From contig UPYI01000017.1 of NCBI GenBank assembly GCA_900538555.1, positions 15,850 to 79,849 on the forward strand: a DNA stretch of 64,000 nt. Reading direction: 5' to 3'. This DNA comes from an uncultured Porphyromonadaceae bacterium. Its GTDB lineage: Bacteria; Bacteroidota; Bacteroidia; Bacteroidales; Barnesiellaceae. The stretch's first letter is position 1. Each line of letters opens with the position of its first letter. A program made the position numbers and the translations under genes. Of the stretch, positions 35,816 to 45,124 are shown piece by piece. Below the pieces are notes generated by a model. The model did not search any database, had not been told where the DNA came from, and saw only the letters and a program-made list of their open reading frames with translations.

Positions 35816-36292
35816 ATGGATATTGTTCTCGTCATACTCGGCATCATCGGATTAGTCGCCGGGCTGGTAGGGTGCTTCGCCCCGGTGATACCCGGACCGC
35901 CGCTCAGTTATCTCGGTTTACTATTCATCGCTTGGAGTCGTTTCGGAGAGATCGGCATCCCGGCTCTTATCGTATGGGGCGTTATCGTCCTATTGGTAAC
36001 CATACTCGATTTTGTACTCCCCTCGTGGATGACGCAACGGTTCGGCGGATCGAAATATGCCGGTTACGGTTCGTTTATCGGACTGATCGTCGGACTTCCG
36101 CTCGGTATTCCCGGCTTGATAATCGGTCCGTTCTTAGGTGCGCTCATCGGCGAAATCATTTTTTTGCGGACACCGATCGGGCAAGCCACCAAAGCAGCCA
36201 CCGGATCGTTGTTAGCATTTTTTATCGGCAGCGGCATCAAAATGGCAATCTGTATCGGCATCATTATCGCCGCTTTCGTCGCCGTCGTATAA
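35816..36292 (+). CDS. DUF456-family membrane protein
   Basis: 158-residue integral membrane protein with about four helices and the Gly-rich repeats of DUF456: LVGCFAPVIPGPPLSYLGLL, and GLIVGLPLGIPGLIIGPFLG. Function unknown; glycine-zipper-like segments suggest tight helix packing. Directly follows phoU, so co-transcription is likely. Confidence 0.88.
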   Translation: MDIVLVILGIIGLVAGLVGCFAPVIPGPPLSYLGLLFIAWSRFGEIGIPALIVWGVIVLLVTILDFVLPSWMTQRFGGSKYAGYGSFIGLIVGLPLGIPGLIIGPFLGALIGEIIFLRTPIGQATKAATGSLLAFFIGSGIKMAICIGIIIAAFVAVV

Positions 36293-36426
36293 CCGACCGG
36301 CAAATTTTGTTCGGGACAACAAGAGATAAATTCGTTTGTAAGCGTTATCTTTGTACGCTTATTATCCCCGTGTTTGCAGCACCGGCAAAAAGGATGCTGC
36401 CAGCACAAGGAAACAAATCGACCCGA

Positions 36427-37113
36427 ATGAAACATATTCTTTTTATCTTATTCATATTCTGCCTCACATCTTTACCTTGTACGGCTCAATCGGACGCTGT
36501 CGATTTCGATGCTATCGAACGGGCGGTCGGAGACCGGCAGTCCCCCTTTTTCTATCCCGCACTGATGCAACGCTATCTGAGCAACGACACCACGTTGTCG
36601 GACGACGAGTACCTGCATCTGTATATCGGCTATGCCTTTCAGGAAGAATACAATCCGTACCGGACCTCTGTCTACGCCAACGTCAAGAACGAGCTATACA
36701 CCAAGCTGGAACATACGCCAGCCGAATGCGACAGCATCGTATGGTATGCCCGGCGTACGCTGGATGATTTCCCGTTCGACCTGCGCCAGATGAATCTGTT
36801 GATCTACGCATTGAAAGAGAAAGGCGAAACCCAAGAAGCCGCAATCTGGGAACATCGGCTGCGCCGCATTGTCGATACGATATTCTCTACTGGCGACGGC
36901 GAATCGCCCGAAACCGCATGGATCGTGATTCACCCCACCCATGAATACAACATCATCAACCGTATCGGGCTGACAGGTACGCACTACTCATTCGTAGAAC
37001 CTTATTACGATTATGTAGCCGTAGGAGAAAATCCGCTGAACTTCGAAGGATTCTATTTCAACGTACGGAAGATTCTGGAAGAATATATCCGAAAGTTCAA
37101 TCCGACGGAATAA
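36427..37113 (+). CDS. DUF4919-family secreted protein
   Basis: 228 residues with a signal peptide (FIFCLTSLPCTAQ) and the DUF4919 pattern: FDAIERAV, QRYLSNDTTLSDDEYLHLYI, then an alpha-helical TPR-like stretch and a final NPLNFEGFYFNVRKI. Function unknown. The start ATG is at 36427; the frame is open further upstream but overlaps DUF456. The spacing of 134 bp to DUF456 leaves room for its own promoter. Confidence 0.82.
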   Translation: MKHILFILFIFCLTSLPCTAQSDAVDFDAIERAVGDRQSPFFYPALMQRYLSNDTTLSDDEYLHLYIGYAFQEEYNPYRTSVYANVKNELYTKLEHTPAECDSIVWYARRTLDDFPFDLRQMNLLIYALKEKGETQEAAIWEHRLRRIVDTIFSTGDGESPETAWIVIHPTHEYNIINRIGLTGTHYSFVEPYYDYVAVGENPLNFEGFYFNVRKILEEYIRKFNPTE

Positions 37114-37178
37114 TAAAAACAGGACGGCATACAAACAAAATCAAGATAAAAATCATTTATATATAAAACTGAAATTCT

Positions 37179-37733
37179 ATGGAAATTAAACCCGGTAAAT
37201 TGGTGGAACTCACCTACGACCTGTACGCCGGTTCGGGCGACGACGAAACACTTATGATGCGTGCTACCGACGAACTGCCCGACCGCTTTGTCTTCGGCGT
37301 GGAGCAAAATGTACTCCCGGAATTGATGAAACGGTTGGAAGGCATGAAACAAGGCGATAAATTCGATATCGTTCTGACAGTAGACGAAGCATTCGGCGAA
37401 CGCAACGAAGAACATGTCATGGAACTCGATAAAGAAATTTTCTTTGTCGATGGAAAATTCGATGACAAAGTTGTATTCGAAGGCAACACGATCCCGATGA
37501 TGACAGCAGACGGATACCGCATCAACGGCTCGGTGTTGAAAGTGACCGACAGCAAAGTGACAATGGACTTCAACCACCCGCTTGCCGGAGAAGACCTGCA
37601 CTACGTCGGTGTAGTGAAACTGGTACGCGATGCTACCGAAGAAGAACTGCACCCGAAACACGGTTGCGGAGGTTGCGGTCACGACGGCGGTTGCGGAGAA
37701 TGCTGCGACGAAGGTTGCGGCGGCTGCCATTAA
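37179..37733 (+). CDS. slyD: SlyD-like FKBP-type peptidyl-prolyl isomerase with metal-binding tail
   Basis: 184 residues. An FKBP fold split by an insert-in-flap domain spans about 1-150 (LVELTYDLY, VLPELMKRLEGMKQGDKF, DFNHPLAGEDL). The C-terminal tail is rich in cysteine and histidine (HGCGGCGHDGGCGECC). SlyD proteins catalyse prolyl isomerisation, act as chaperones, and in E. coli bind nickel and assist HypB. The tail and the nickel hydrogenase 20 kb away make a nickel-supply role plausible but unproven. A small hairpin and a family I element follow. Confidence 0.9.
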   Translation: MEIKPGKLVELTYDLYAGSGDDETLMMRATDELPDRFVFGVEQNVLPELMKRLEGMKQGDKFDIVLTVDEAFGERNEEHVMELDKEIFFVDGKFDDKVVFEGNTIPMMTADGYRINGSVLKVTDSKVTMDFNHPLAGEDLHYVGVVKLVRDATEEELHPKHGCGGCGHDGGCGECCDEGCGGCH

Positions 37734-37795
37734 TCGCAAAGAAGGTCCGGCAATCACACGGTCGGTTCTCAGACCGATGCAAGAGAGCAAAACAT

Positions 37796-37838
37796 AAAAG
37801 GGGTTGTACCGAAATAAAATTTCGATGCGACCCCTTTT
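37796..37838. terminator. Terminator stem in family I copy C
   Basis: AAAAGGGGTTGTACCGAAA pairs imperfectly with TTTCGATGCGACCCCTTTT. Confidence 0.65.
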
Positions 37839-37960
37839 CGGTGCGTAAAAATGCCTAAGATGAAAGTTGCTGAGGATAAGGACGACAGGAGTTTACTGGC
37901 GTAAACGACTTAGTCCGGATTCCGATGGCAACGCAGCAGATTGGACCTGACGAACATCAT
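37796..37960. repeat. Family I intergenic element, copy C
   Basis: Same orientation as copy B: terminator stem at left (37796-37838), then GACGACAGGAGTTTACTGGC, the GTTTACTGGCGTAAAC-type hairpin, and ACGCAGCAGATTGGAC at right. It fills the convergent gap between slyD and the rhomboid operon. Confidence 0.8.
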
Positions 37961-37968
37961 CTTTCTTA

Positions 37969-38466
37969 TTACCAATAATTGGCGGGACGGCGTGCCCGAC
38001 GTCCCAGAACGGTATGAATGTCGCCCAACACCGCCGACAACGACGATGAAAAAAGTTGGAGTTGCCACGCCGCACGCGCATCATCTTTCCCTACGTACCA
38101 TTTACTCAATACATACGCCACCATGGCACGCTCCAACTGGTCACGCAAGACCTCTTCGACAGCCGCACGGCGATCGGCGGGCAGACGGAATACCCAGTCG
38201 ATACCGCCATCAGAGGGACACCGGGCTGTCGCCGCCACAACATAAGCCTGCAATTTCCCGTACATCATGCCAAACGCTTCATCCAACCCACGGCGCACCA
38301 ACGGAAGTTCATCGTCTGTGAGAATCCAGTCGTCGCTCCATCCGCCCACTGCATCTTCCGCCTTCCGGGTGCGGGCGATATACGTACTCTCTGCCAACAG
38401 ATCACGCATCAGCGACTCTATCGTGAAATGAAAAGTCACTTCTTCCGAACCATTTTTCTTATCCAT
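37969..38466 (-). CDS. Unknown protein of the rhomboid operon (165 residues)
   Basis: 165-residue soluble protein, no signal peptide. Mostly helical, with motifs GGWSDDWILTDDELPLVRRG, MMYGKLQAYVV and RDQLERAMVAYVLSKWY. The style recalls small structural or adaptor proteins of prophages, but no phage gene surrounds it. Its start overlaps the rhomboid gene by 31 bp. It ends 8 bp from a family I element. I do not recognise the family. Confidence 0.75.
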   Translation of the reverse strand: MDKKNGSEEVTFHFTIESLMRDLLAESTYIARTRKAEDAVGGWSDDWILTDDELPLVRRGLDEAFGMMYGKLQAYVVAATARCPSDGGIDWVFRLPADRRAAVEEVLRDQLERAMVAYVLSKWYVGKDDARAAWQLQLFSSSLSAVLGDIHTVLGRRARRPANYW

Positions 38467-39047
38467 GTCATTACTTTTTTAAAAGGGTTATAAACAACTG
38501 CCGATGCCCAGCAAACGCCGCATAGGAATGCTACCAAGTGTAATGCACCGGGTAAATGGGGTAACAGGAAGCCGAGCAACAACGATACGGCTAACGACAC
38601 CGTATAGGTTAGCCAGACGCGGAATTGAGGATAGAGGGAACGGAAACGAAACAGATAATCCGCACCGATCAATACGTAATTGATCCCGCTCGCTCCTGCC
38701 ACTAACCGGTCTCCCCGAGAGATCCATGCCGCCAACAAAGCCCCGACAAAAGCAAACACAAAAATCCTGTTGTCGGAGGAAAACGGTCGGAGACGTTTTA
38801 CAAACCAAAGAAACAGTGCCATATTCAACGCCAGATGAAGAAACGACACATGGAAAAATGAATAGGTGAACAACGTATAAAACGGAGCCGATGTGCCATA
38901 TCCCAACCGGGAGGGCGCGTCGAATAATATTCCGACCGAATAACAGCCGACACACAATGCCACAAAAACAGCAGGCAACACATTCCGAAAATCCAACCGG
39001 CGGAGCAATGCCGTCCGCAGCGCGTTCAATTTATCCCGAAAACTCAT
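38436..39047 (-). CDS. Rhomboid-like intramembrane protease
   Basis: 203-residue membrane protein with about six helices. Rhomboid signatures are present in order: SFFHVSFLHLALNM (His71 and Asn75), the catalytic Ser120 in AGASG, and His170 in HLVAFLCG. Rhomboids cut transmembrane segments of substrates. The protein is near the minimal length. It overlaps both neighbours (4 bp upstream, 31 bp downstream), so the three are translated together and may act together. The partner substrate is unknown. Confidence 0.78.
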   Translation of the reverse strand: MSFRDKLNALRTALLRRLDFRNVLPAVFVALCVGCYSVGILFDAPSRLGYGTSAPFYTLFTYSFFHVSFLHLALNMALFLWFVKRLRPFSSDNRIFVFAFVGALLAAWISRGDRLVAGASGINYVLIGADYLFRFRSLYPQFRVWLTYTVSLAVSLLLGFLLPHLPGALHLVAFLCGVCWASAVVYNPFKKVMTWIRKMVRKK

Positions 39048-39454
39048 GAGCGCACCCCTCCTTTCTGCAACTTATACAGCAACAGCATTCCCGACTGCTC
39101 CGACAGATAAAAACGCGGAGCTTTGTATTCTGCCAAGATGGTAAACAAAGCATCGTTGAACGATGCGGTCGGTTTGTGTTCGAGATAACGCCGTACCAAG
39201 TTCGTCAAATCCCGATACATCTCCTGCTTGCACGGATTCTGGCAACGGGGTAACGGGCGTCCGGACATCAGCCGGCGCACATTCCGGCGAGCCTCCTCAT
39301 AAGTAATGTAAAAACGCGGGGCTTCCCGGCGTAATGTTTCCCGTACAATCTCAGCCCGCGAAATAAACGGGGCTTTCTTTCCGAACGACCGGAGCGTATC
39401 TTCATAGGCTTTCAAAAAATCACGGTCGCGCTCGCTTTTAAATAACAATTTCAT
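39044..39454 (-). CDS. Unknown protein of the rhomboid operon (136 residues)
   Basis: 136-residue basic soluble protein, beginning MKLLFKSERDRDFLKAYED. Two similar blocks recur: RREAPRFYITYEEARRNVRR and AEYKAPRFYLSEQSG, sharing APRFY. It has the look of a nucleic-acid-binding or adaptor protein, with no known domain recognised. First gene of the three-gene operon; the stop overlaps the rhomboid start (ATGA). A start further upstream is possible but lacks support. Confidence 0.72.
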   Translation of the reverse strand: MKLLFKSERDRDFLKAYEDTLRSFGKKAPFISRAEIVRETLRREAPRFYITYEEARRNVRRLMSGRPLPRCQNPCKQEMYRDLTNLVRRYLEHKPTASFNDALFTILAEYKAPRFYLSEQSGMLLLYKLQKGGVRS

Positions 39455-39725
39455 AGCTTCGTTCCTTGCGGGAATCCAGCTTACGGACGGTCGAACGATC
39501 GTCCCCGATAGAATAGGTGATGCAAATATAGTCCAACAATGGTAATATACCAAATATTTTTGTGGTTATTTTACCATTTCTGAAATTTTAATACTTTTTC
39601 GAGGTACTACGCAAATCGAGATTCAAAATAATTAGCTAATTTTGATTGTTTGCAGAAACGACTTTCGGGAGATTGCCGAAAAGGAAAACAGCCATACACA
39701 AAACATTGGTTTCAAATTATTTAAA

Positions 39726-40721
39726 ATGAATTTCAGAACTACGATATCCACGTCGCCCCAACCGGGATACCTCCGGCATTCGCAGCCTATCCTGCTATTA
39801 GGCTCTTGCTTTGCCGAAAATATCGGACGGAAATTGCAGGAAAAGAAATTCGACATCGACCTCAATCCATTCGGCACGCTCTACAACCCCTACTCCATTG
39901 CCGACGCGATCGACCGCATCGCAAAGGGACAGACGGTGACACCGGATGAGCTGTTCGAGCAAAACGGTGCATGGCACAGTTTCGCCTACCACTCCCGTTT
40001 TTCCCATCCCGACCGATCGTCCGCCCTTTTCGAAATGAACCGGCGGTTGCAACAGGCACACGAACGAATGAAATCGGTACGGCATATCTTCATCACTTTC
40101 GGCACGGCATACGTATATGTCCTGCACGAAACGGGGCAAGTCGTCGCCAATTGCCATAAAGTGAAAGCAAACCGTTTCGACCGACGGCGGCTGACCGTCG
40201 ATGAAATCGTCGCCCGCTGGAAAGAATGTATCGCCCGGTTGGGCGAATGCGCACCCGATGCCCGTATATTGTTCACGGTAAGTCCGATCCGTCATCTGAG
40301 TGACGGTATGCACGACAACCAGTTGAGTAAAGCGACGCTGCTATTGGCGATCGACCGGATTTGCCAACAGTTCGGACATTGCAGCTACTTTCCGTCGTAT
40401 GAAATCGTAATGGACGACTTGCGCGATTATCGGTTTTACGAATCGGACATGGCACATCCGACAGCGACTGCTGTCGATTACATCGACCAGATATTCGAAA
40501 ATACATATTTCGACGAGGAGACACGTCAGATCGCACGACGCTGGGAAAAAATCGCAGCCGCCCTGCAACACAGACCACTGGTTCCGCAAAGCGAAAGCTA
40601 CCGGACATTCCTGTCGAACACCCTACGACAAATCCAAGAACTAAAACAACGATACCCGTTTCTCGATATGGAAAAAGAAATATCGGAAACCCGATCGAAG
40701 CTGAATACATTATGCGTATGA
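39726..40721 (+). CDS. GSCFA-domain protein
   Basis: 331 residues. The name-giving motif GSCFAENIG is at 26-34, with FNPFGTLYNP-like and TFGTAYVY segments typical of this SGNH-hydrolase-like family. VSPIRHLSDG and SYEIVMDDLRDYRFY complete the core. Catalytic role unproven; relatives are thought to be esterases. It overlaps the murF-alr gene by 10 bp, a pairing that suggests a cell-envelope task. Start at ATG 39726 gives the normal N-terminus. Confidence 0.88.
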   Translation: MNFRTTISTSPQPGYLRHSQPILLLGSCFAENIGRKLQEKKFDIDLNPFGTLYNPYSIADAIDRIAKGQTVTPDELFEQNGAWHSFAYHSRFSHPDRSSALFEMNRRLQQAHERMKSVRHIFITFGTAYVYVLHETGQVVANCHKVKANRFDRRRLTVDEIVARWKECIARLGECAPDARILFTVSPIRHLSDGMHDNQLSKATLLLAIDRICQQFGHCSYFPSYEIVMDDLRDYRFYESDMAHPTATAVDYIDQIFENTYFDEETRQIARRWEKIAAALQHRPLVPQSESYRTFLSNTLRQIQELKQRYPFLDMEKEISETRSKLNTLCV

Positions 40722-43192
40722 GCTACACAACAAGCGAAATAGCCCGAATCATCAAAGCGGAGAAATCCGCTCCGTTCACCGATTACACGCTGTCGGCATT
40801 GCTGACCGACAGCCGGTCGCTGACATTCCCCGACGAAACCCTGTTCTTCGCCCTGATCACCGAACGCAACGACGGACACCGCTACATCGAGGAACTCTAT
40901 CAAAAAGGCGTCCGCAATTTTGTAATCGAACATCAGGTGGAACATCAGAAACAGATGGGCGACGCCAACTTCCTGATGGTAAAAGACACCCTTGCCGCCT
41001 TACAGGCTTTGGCAGCATACCACCGCAGACAATTCAATATCCCGGTGATCGGCATCACCGGCAGCAACGGAAAGACCACGGTCAAAGAGTGGCTGTACCA
41101 ATTGTTGCAACCCAACTTCAACATCGTGCGTTCGCCGCGCAGCTACAACTCGCAGATAGGCGTTCCCCTCTCGGTGTGGCAGATGAACGAAAAAACCGAA
41201 CTGGCAATCTTCGAAGCGGGAATCTCCCAACCCGACGAAATGCAGAAACTGGAAAACATCATCAAACCGACGATCGGTGTCATCACCAACATCGGCGAAG
41301 CTCATCAGGAGGGTTTCCAGACGATACAGCAAAAATGTATGGAAAAACTCAGCCTGCTGGAAGGTTGCGAATGTATCATCTACAACAGCGACGACCCGAT
41401 CATTCAGGAATGTATCGAGAAACGTTGCCTCGGAACTTGCGCGATCGCATGGTCGCGTAAAAACGTAAACAGCCCGCTCTACATTTCGAATATAGTCAAA
41501 GGAGCGGAAACCACCCGCATCGACTTCACCTATCTGCAATACCAACGCAGCATCACCATACCGTTCGTAGAGGATGCCTCGATCGAAAATGCCATCAACT
41601 GTCTGGCAATCATGCTCTACGTCCTGCCCGTTTCGGAACTCATTATCGAGCGGATGCCCAAATTGCAGCCGGTAGCCATGCGTATGGAGGTAAAAGAGGG
41701 CAACAACAACTGCCTCATCATCAACGACAGCTACAATTCCGATATCAATTCGCTGACTATCGCACTCGATTTTCAAGCCCGCCGCGCCGCCGCCAAAGGT
41801 ATGCGCCGTACGCTGATCCTTTCGGACATCTATCAAACCGGTCTGCCACCGGCAACATTGTATCGCAAAGTTTCCGACATCATCGTGCACAAAGGCATCG
41901 ACCGGCTGATCGGTATCGGTCCGGTGATCTCGGACAACGCCTACCTGTTCAACGTAGAGAAAGAATTTTACGATTCGACCTACGAATTTCTGGAAGCACA
42001 TCCGTTAGGCAACTTCAACAACGAACTTATTCTGATAAAGGGTGCCCGCGAATTTCAATTCGAACTCATCTCGGAAGCCCTCGAACTAAAACTGCACGAA
42101 ACCATACTGGAAGTAAATCTGGATGCGATCGTCAGCAACTACCTGTACTATAAAGAGAAACTGAACCCGACTACCAAAATCGTCTGTATGGTGAAAGCGT
42201 TCGGTTACGGAGCCGGATCGTACGAACTTGCCAAGACCCTGCAAGACCGGGGTGCAGACTATCTGGCGGTAGCCGTAGCCGACGAAGGCGCCGAACTGCG
42301 CAAAGCAGGCATCACCATGCCGATCATCGTCATGAATCCGGAAATCAGTAGTTTCCGCACACTGTTCAGTTATTTTCTGGAACCGGAAATATACAGTTTC
42401 GCCCTTCTGGAAAAAATCATACACGAAGGCGAACGGTTAGGAGTTACCAACTACCCCGTACATATCAAAATAGATTCGGGCATGCACCGTCTCGGATTCG
42501 AAGAGAAAGATATGGACCGCCTGATCGAAACATTGAAAGAGCAGAACGTGATCGTTCCCCGATCGGTATTCTCGCATCTGGCAGGGAGCGACAGCCCGCA
42601 GTTCGACGACTTCACCCTCAACCAGATCGAACTCTTCACCCGTTGCGCCGACCGGTTGCAGACGCTTACCCCACACCGTATTCTGCGTCATATCCTGAAC
42701 ACGGCAGGCATCTCCCGTTTCACCGACTATCAGATGGATATGGTGCGGCTGGGTATCGGACTGTACGGAGTATCGCCGCTCGAAGAGGGAGAACCCGGAC
42801 TGAAAACAGCCAGTACGCTAAAAAGTACCATTCTCGAAATTAAAGACTTGAAACAGGAGGAAACCGTCGGATACGGACGCAAAGGCATCTTATCGCGCGA
42901 CTCGCGTATCGCTGCCGTCCCGATCGGATATGCCGACGGATTAGACCGGCATCTGAGCCGGGGCAACGGATATATGATCGTAAACGGGAAGAAAGCACCG
43001 ATTGTCGGAAACATCTGCATGGATGTCACGCTGATAGATGTCACCGATATTCCCTGCAAGGAAGGCGACCGGGTAGAAATATTCGGGGAACAACTGCCGG
43101 TGACCGAAATAGCCCGGATCATCGATACGATCCCCTACGAAATTCTCACCTCCGTATCGTCGCGTGTGAAACGGGTTTACTATCGGGAATAA
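40712..43192 (+). CDS. MurF ligase - alanine racemase fusion
   Basis: 826-residue bifunctional enzyme. The N-terminal half (1-455) is a Mur ligase with ATP loop GITGSNGKTT (114-123) and YNSQIGVPLS. It adds D-Ala-D-Ala to the UDP-MurNAc-tripeptide. The C-terminal half (460-826) is a PLP alanine racemase with Lys495 in MVKAFGYG, IKIDSGMHRLGF, and a GYGRKG/IPIGYADG-type active-site region (Tyr side). It thus makes D-alanine and uses its dipeptide in one polypeptide. The fusion is common in Bacteroidota. It overlaps GSCFA upstream and ends at a strong inverted repeat. Confidence 0.95.
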   Translation: MRMSYTTSEIARIIKAEKSAPFTDYTLSALLTDSRSLTFPDETLFFALITERNDGHRYIEELYQKGVRNFVIEHQVEHQKQMGDANFLMVKDTLAALQALAAYHRRQFNIPVIGITGSNGKTTVKEWLYQLLQPNFNIVRSPRSYNSQIGVPLSVWQMNEKTELAIFEAGISQPDEMQKLENIIKPTIGVITNIGEAHQEGFQTIQQKCMEKLSLLEGCECIIYNSDDPIIQECIEKRCLGTCAIAWSRKNVNSPLYISNIVKGAETTRIDFTYLQYQRSITIPFVEDASIENAINCLAIMLYVLPVSELIIERMPKLQPVAMRMEVKEGNNNCLIINDSYNSDINSLTIALDFQARRAAAKGMRRTLILSDIYQTGLPPATLYRKVSDIIVHKGIDRLIGIGPVISDNAYLFNVEKEFYDSTYEFLEAHPLGNFNNELILIKGAREFQFELISEALELKLHETILEVNLDAIVSNYLYYKEKLNPTTKIVCMVKAFGYGAGSYELAKTLQDRGADYLAVAVADEGAELRKAGITMPIIVMNPEISSFRTLFSYFLEPEIYSFALLEKIIHEGERLGVTNYPVHIKIDSGMHRLGFEEKDMDRLIETLKEQNVIVPRSVFSHLAGSDSPQFDDFTLNQIELFTRCADRLQTLTPHRILRHILNTAGISRFTDYQMDMVRLGIGLYGVSPLEEGEPGLKTASTLKSTILEIKDLKQEETVGYGRKGILSRDSRIAAVPIGYADGLDRHLSRGNGYMIVNGKKAPIVGNICMDVTLIDVTDIPCKEGDRVEIFGEQLPVTEIARIIDTIPYEILTSVSSRVKRVYYRE

Positions 43193-43281
43193 CCCGGCTC
43201 CATTCCAGTGCGATCGGCAAGCAGAATCTGTCCTTATCCCCACAAGCGGAACGAAAACACACCGCCCTTTCACAAAATAGA

Positions 43282-43325
43282 GAAGAGCCCCCAAAAGTTC
43301 TATGTCGAACTTTTGGGGGCTCTTC
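43282..43325. terminator. Perfect inverted repeat after murF-alr
   Basis: A 19-bp perfect stem (43282-43300 with 43307-43325) lies between convergent genes. It contains CCCCC/GGGGG and AAAAG/CTTTT and can act on both strands. Confidence 0.75.
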
Positions 43326-43468
43326 ACTTATAGCGAGAATATTTATTCGTTCGGGACATTCGTATTATCATCACCCGCTGCCCCTTTGTTATTTACGCAA
43401 ATAAAGCACTATAAAACAAGAAATTAGACAGAATACGCAAACAAATAACAACGGATTCTGAAACCAAT

Positions 43469-43550
43469 CTGCCGCTTTTCCAAGAAAAAAATCCACTATT
43501 TTGCCGTTTTTCCAAGATAAAAACAGTGCGATTCTGCCGCTTTTCCAAGA
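43469..43550. repeat. Three 16-bp repeats with 33-bp period
   Basis: TGCCGCTTTTCCAAGA occurs at 43469 and 43535, and with one change (TGCCGTTTTTCCAAGA) at 43502. Intervening 17-bp segments differ. The rest of 43193-43581 contains only the terminator stem. Confidence 0.8.
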
Positions 43551-43581
43551 TCGGCAACCTTGTTACAAGGATAATCCGAGC

Positions 43582-45075
43582 TTACAATTTCACCGTAATC
43601 TGCTTAGGTTCGCTTTCGTTATGCACCCGGTCGAAAGCCGTCACTACATATATGTATTTCCGCGTACCGTCGGCATAAGGCAAAAGATAAGCGGTATTGC
43701 GGGTAATCGTCACCAATGCATCCATTCGCGACAAATCGATCGGTTCTCCGGCATCGAAACGATAAACGGCATAATAGATATGCTTTTGCATTTCGTCTTT
43801 GGTCGATTTCGATTTCCAACTCAACATCAATCCATAGTTGGTACGCACTGTTTTCAACGACGATACCGCATCGGGACACTTGTCATCTATATATGTATAG
43901 GCAGGGATGAATGCCGGATAGGCATAATAGTTTTCACGCAGTTCGTCGGTAATACCTTTATAATTTTCGAGAACCGCATAACCATGCCACATGCAATTCC
44001 CTCCGACCGCATCGAGGTAACGGCTTAATTCGATTTTGCGTGCCAGCTGGTTACTCCCTTTCGCCAAGTCGGGCGCATCCATCGTACGTACGACATCCTG
44101 CCCGATATACAGATGACGTCCGAACGTATGGCGGTTCCACCAACGAGCCAGATGCTCGGACGGAGCCGGCGGATTTTGCAATGTCCAGTAAAGCTGAGGC
44201 ATCACATAATCGACCCAACCTTTCTCTGCCCACCACAACACATCGGCATACAGGTCGTCGTAGTTCTGCAATCCGTTCGAATTGCTGCCGTCGATCCAAG
44301 TCGCGAAATTGCGATAGATACCAAACGGACTGATGCCGAAACGCACCCACGGTTTCAACGATTTGATTTCGGTCTGCAACCGCTCGACAAGCCGGTTCAC
44401 ATTGTCGCGACGCCACTCATCGATCGGCATATCGCCACCATACATACGGTAACTTGCCGTATCGGGAAAACATTCGCCCTTTACGGGATAAGGATAAAAA
44501 TAGTCGTCCATGTGGATGGCATCTATGTCGTAACGCGACACAATGTCACGGACAATCTTGGCAATGTGATCGCTCGACTCGGGACGCCCGGGATCGAAAT
44601 AACATTTACCGCCATACCACAGGAAATATTCGGGATGCTGATGATACAAATGGTCTTGGCACGGTTGCTCGGTTTCGGTTGCCGTCACCCGATAGGGATT
44701 GATCCATGCGTGCAGTTCCATATTCCGCTCATGGCACAGACTCACGACATAAGCCAACGGATCCCAATACGGATCGGGGGCTTCTCCTGCCGTACCGGTC
44801 AAATGGCGGCTCCACGCCTCGTAAGGCGAATCGTAAAACGCATCGGACTGCGGACGCACTTGAAATATCACGGCATTGAATCCGTTTTGTTGCAGGTAAT
44901 CGAGCGACCGACGGATAAACGCCTTATTTTCTTCGGTCGTCTGCGTACGGTAGCGCGACTGCCAGATCGTGCTGAGCCAAGCTCCGCGAAATTCGCGCTT
45001 AGGATGCTCTTGCGCCACAGATAAGAAAAGGGTCAGAAACGAAACGCCTGCCAGAATTATTTTTTTCAATGTCAT
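43582..45075 (-). CDS. GHL10-type glycoside hydrolase-like protein
   Basis: 497-residue secreted protein. Signal peptide (about 1-21), then a TIM-barrel domain of the GHL10/DUF187 family: REFRGAWLSTIWQSRY, NAVIFQVRPQSDAFYDS, HAWINPYRV, IDAIHMDDYFYPYP (acidic catalytic region), and VDYVMPQLYW. A fibronectin-like C-terminal part follows (SSLKTVRTNYGLMLSWKSKS). Members act on bacterial cell-wall or related glycans; the exact substrate is not evident. It is driven from the three tandem promoter repeats upstream. Confidence 0.88.
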   Translation of the reverse strand: MTLKKIILAGVSFLTLFLSVAQEHPKREFRGAWLSTIWQSRYRTQTTEENKAFIRRSLDYLQQNGFNAVIFQVRPQSDAFYDSPYEAWSRHLTGTAGEAPDPYWDPLAYVVSLCHERNMELHAWINPYRVTATETEQPCQDHLYHQHPEYFLWYGGKCYFDPGRPESSDHIAKIVRDIVSRYDIDAIHMDDYFYPYPVKGECFPDTASYRMYGGDMPIDEWRRDNVNRLVERLQTEIKSLKPWVRFGISPFGIYRNFATWIDGSNSNGLQNYDDLYADVLWWAEKGWVDYVMPQLYWTLQNPPAPSEHLARWWNRHTFGRHLYIGQDVVRTMDAPDLAKGSNQLARKIELSRYLDAVGGNCMWHGYAVLENYKGITDELRENYYAYPAFIPAYTYIDDKCPDAVSSLKTVRTNYGLMLSWKSKSTKDEMQKHIYYAVYRFDAGEPIDLSRMDALVTITRNTAYLLPYADGTRKYIYVVTAFDRVHNESEPKQITVKL

Positions 45076-45124
45076 TGTTCCAGAATATTATAGGGAAACG
45101 ATATACCGCTGTCGCATAACGACG

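Noticed and set aside
35872..36426. N-terminal extension of the DUF4919 protein
   Set aside because: This stretch overlaps DUF456 in another frame, and the signal peptide begins at 36427.
37969..39454. Prophage remnant
   Set aside because: No integrase, capsid, tail or lysis genes and no attachment-site repeats are nearby.
43469..43550. Possible CRISPR array
   Set aside because: Repeats are 16 bp and spacers 17 bp, only three units, with no cas genes nearby.
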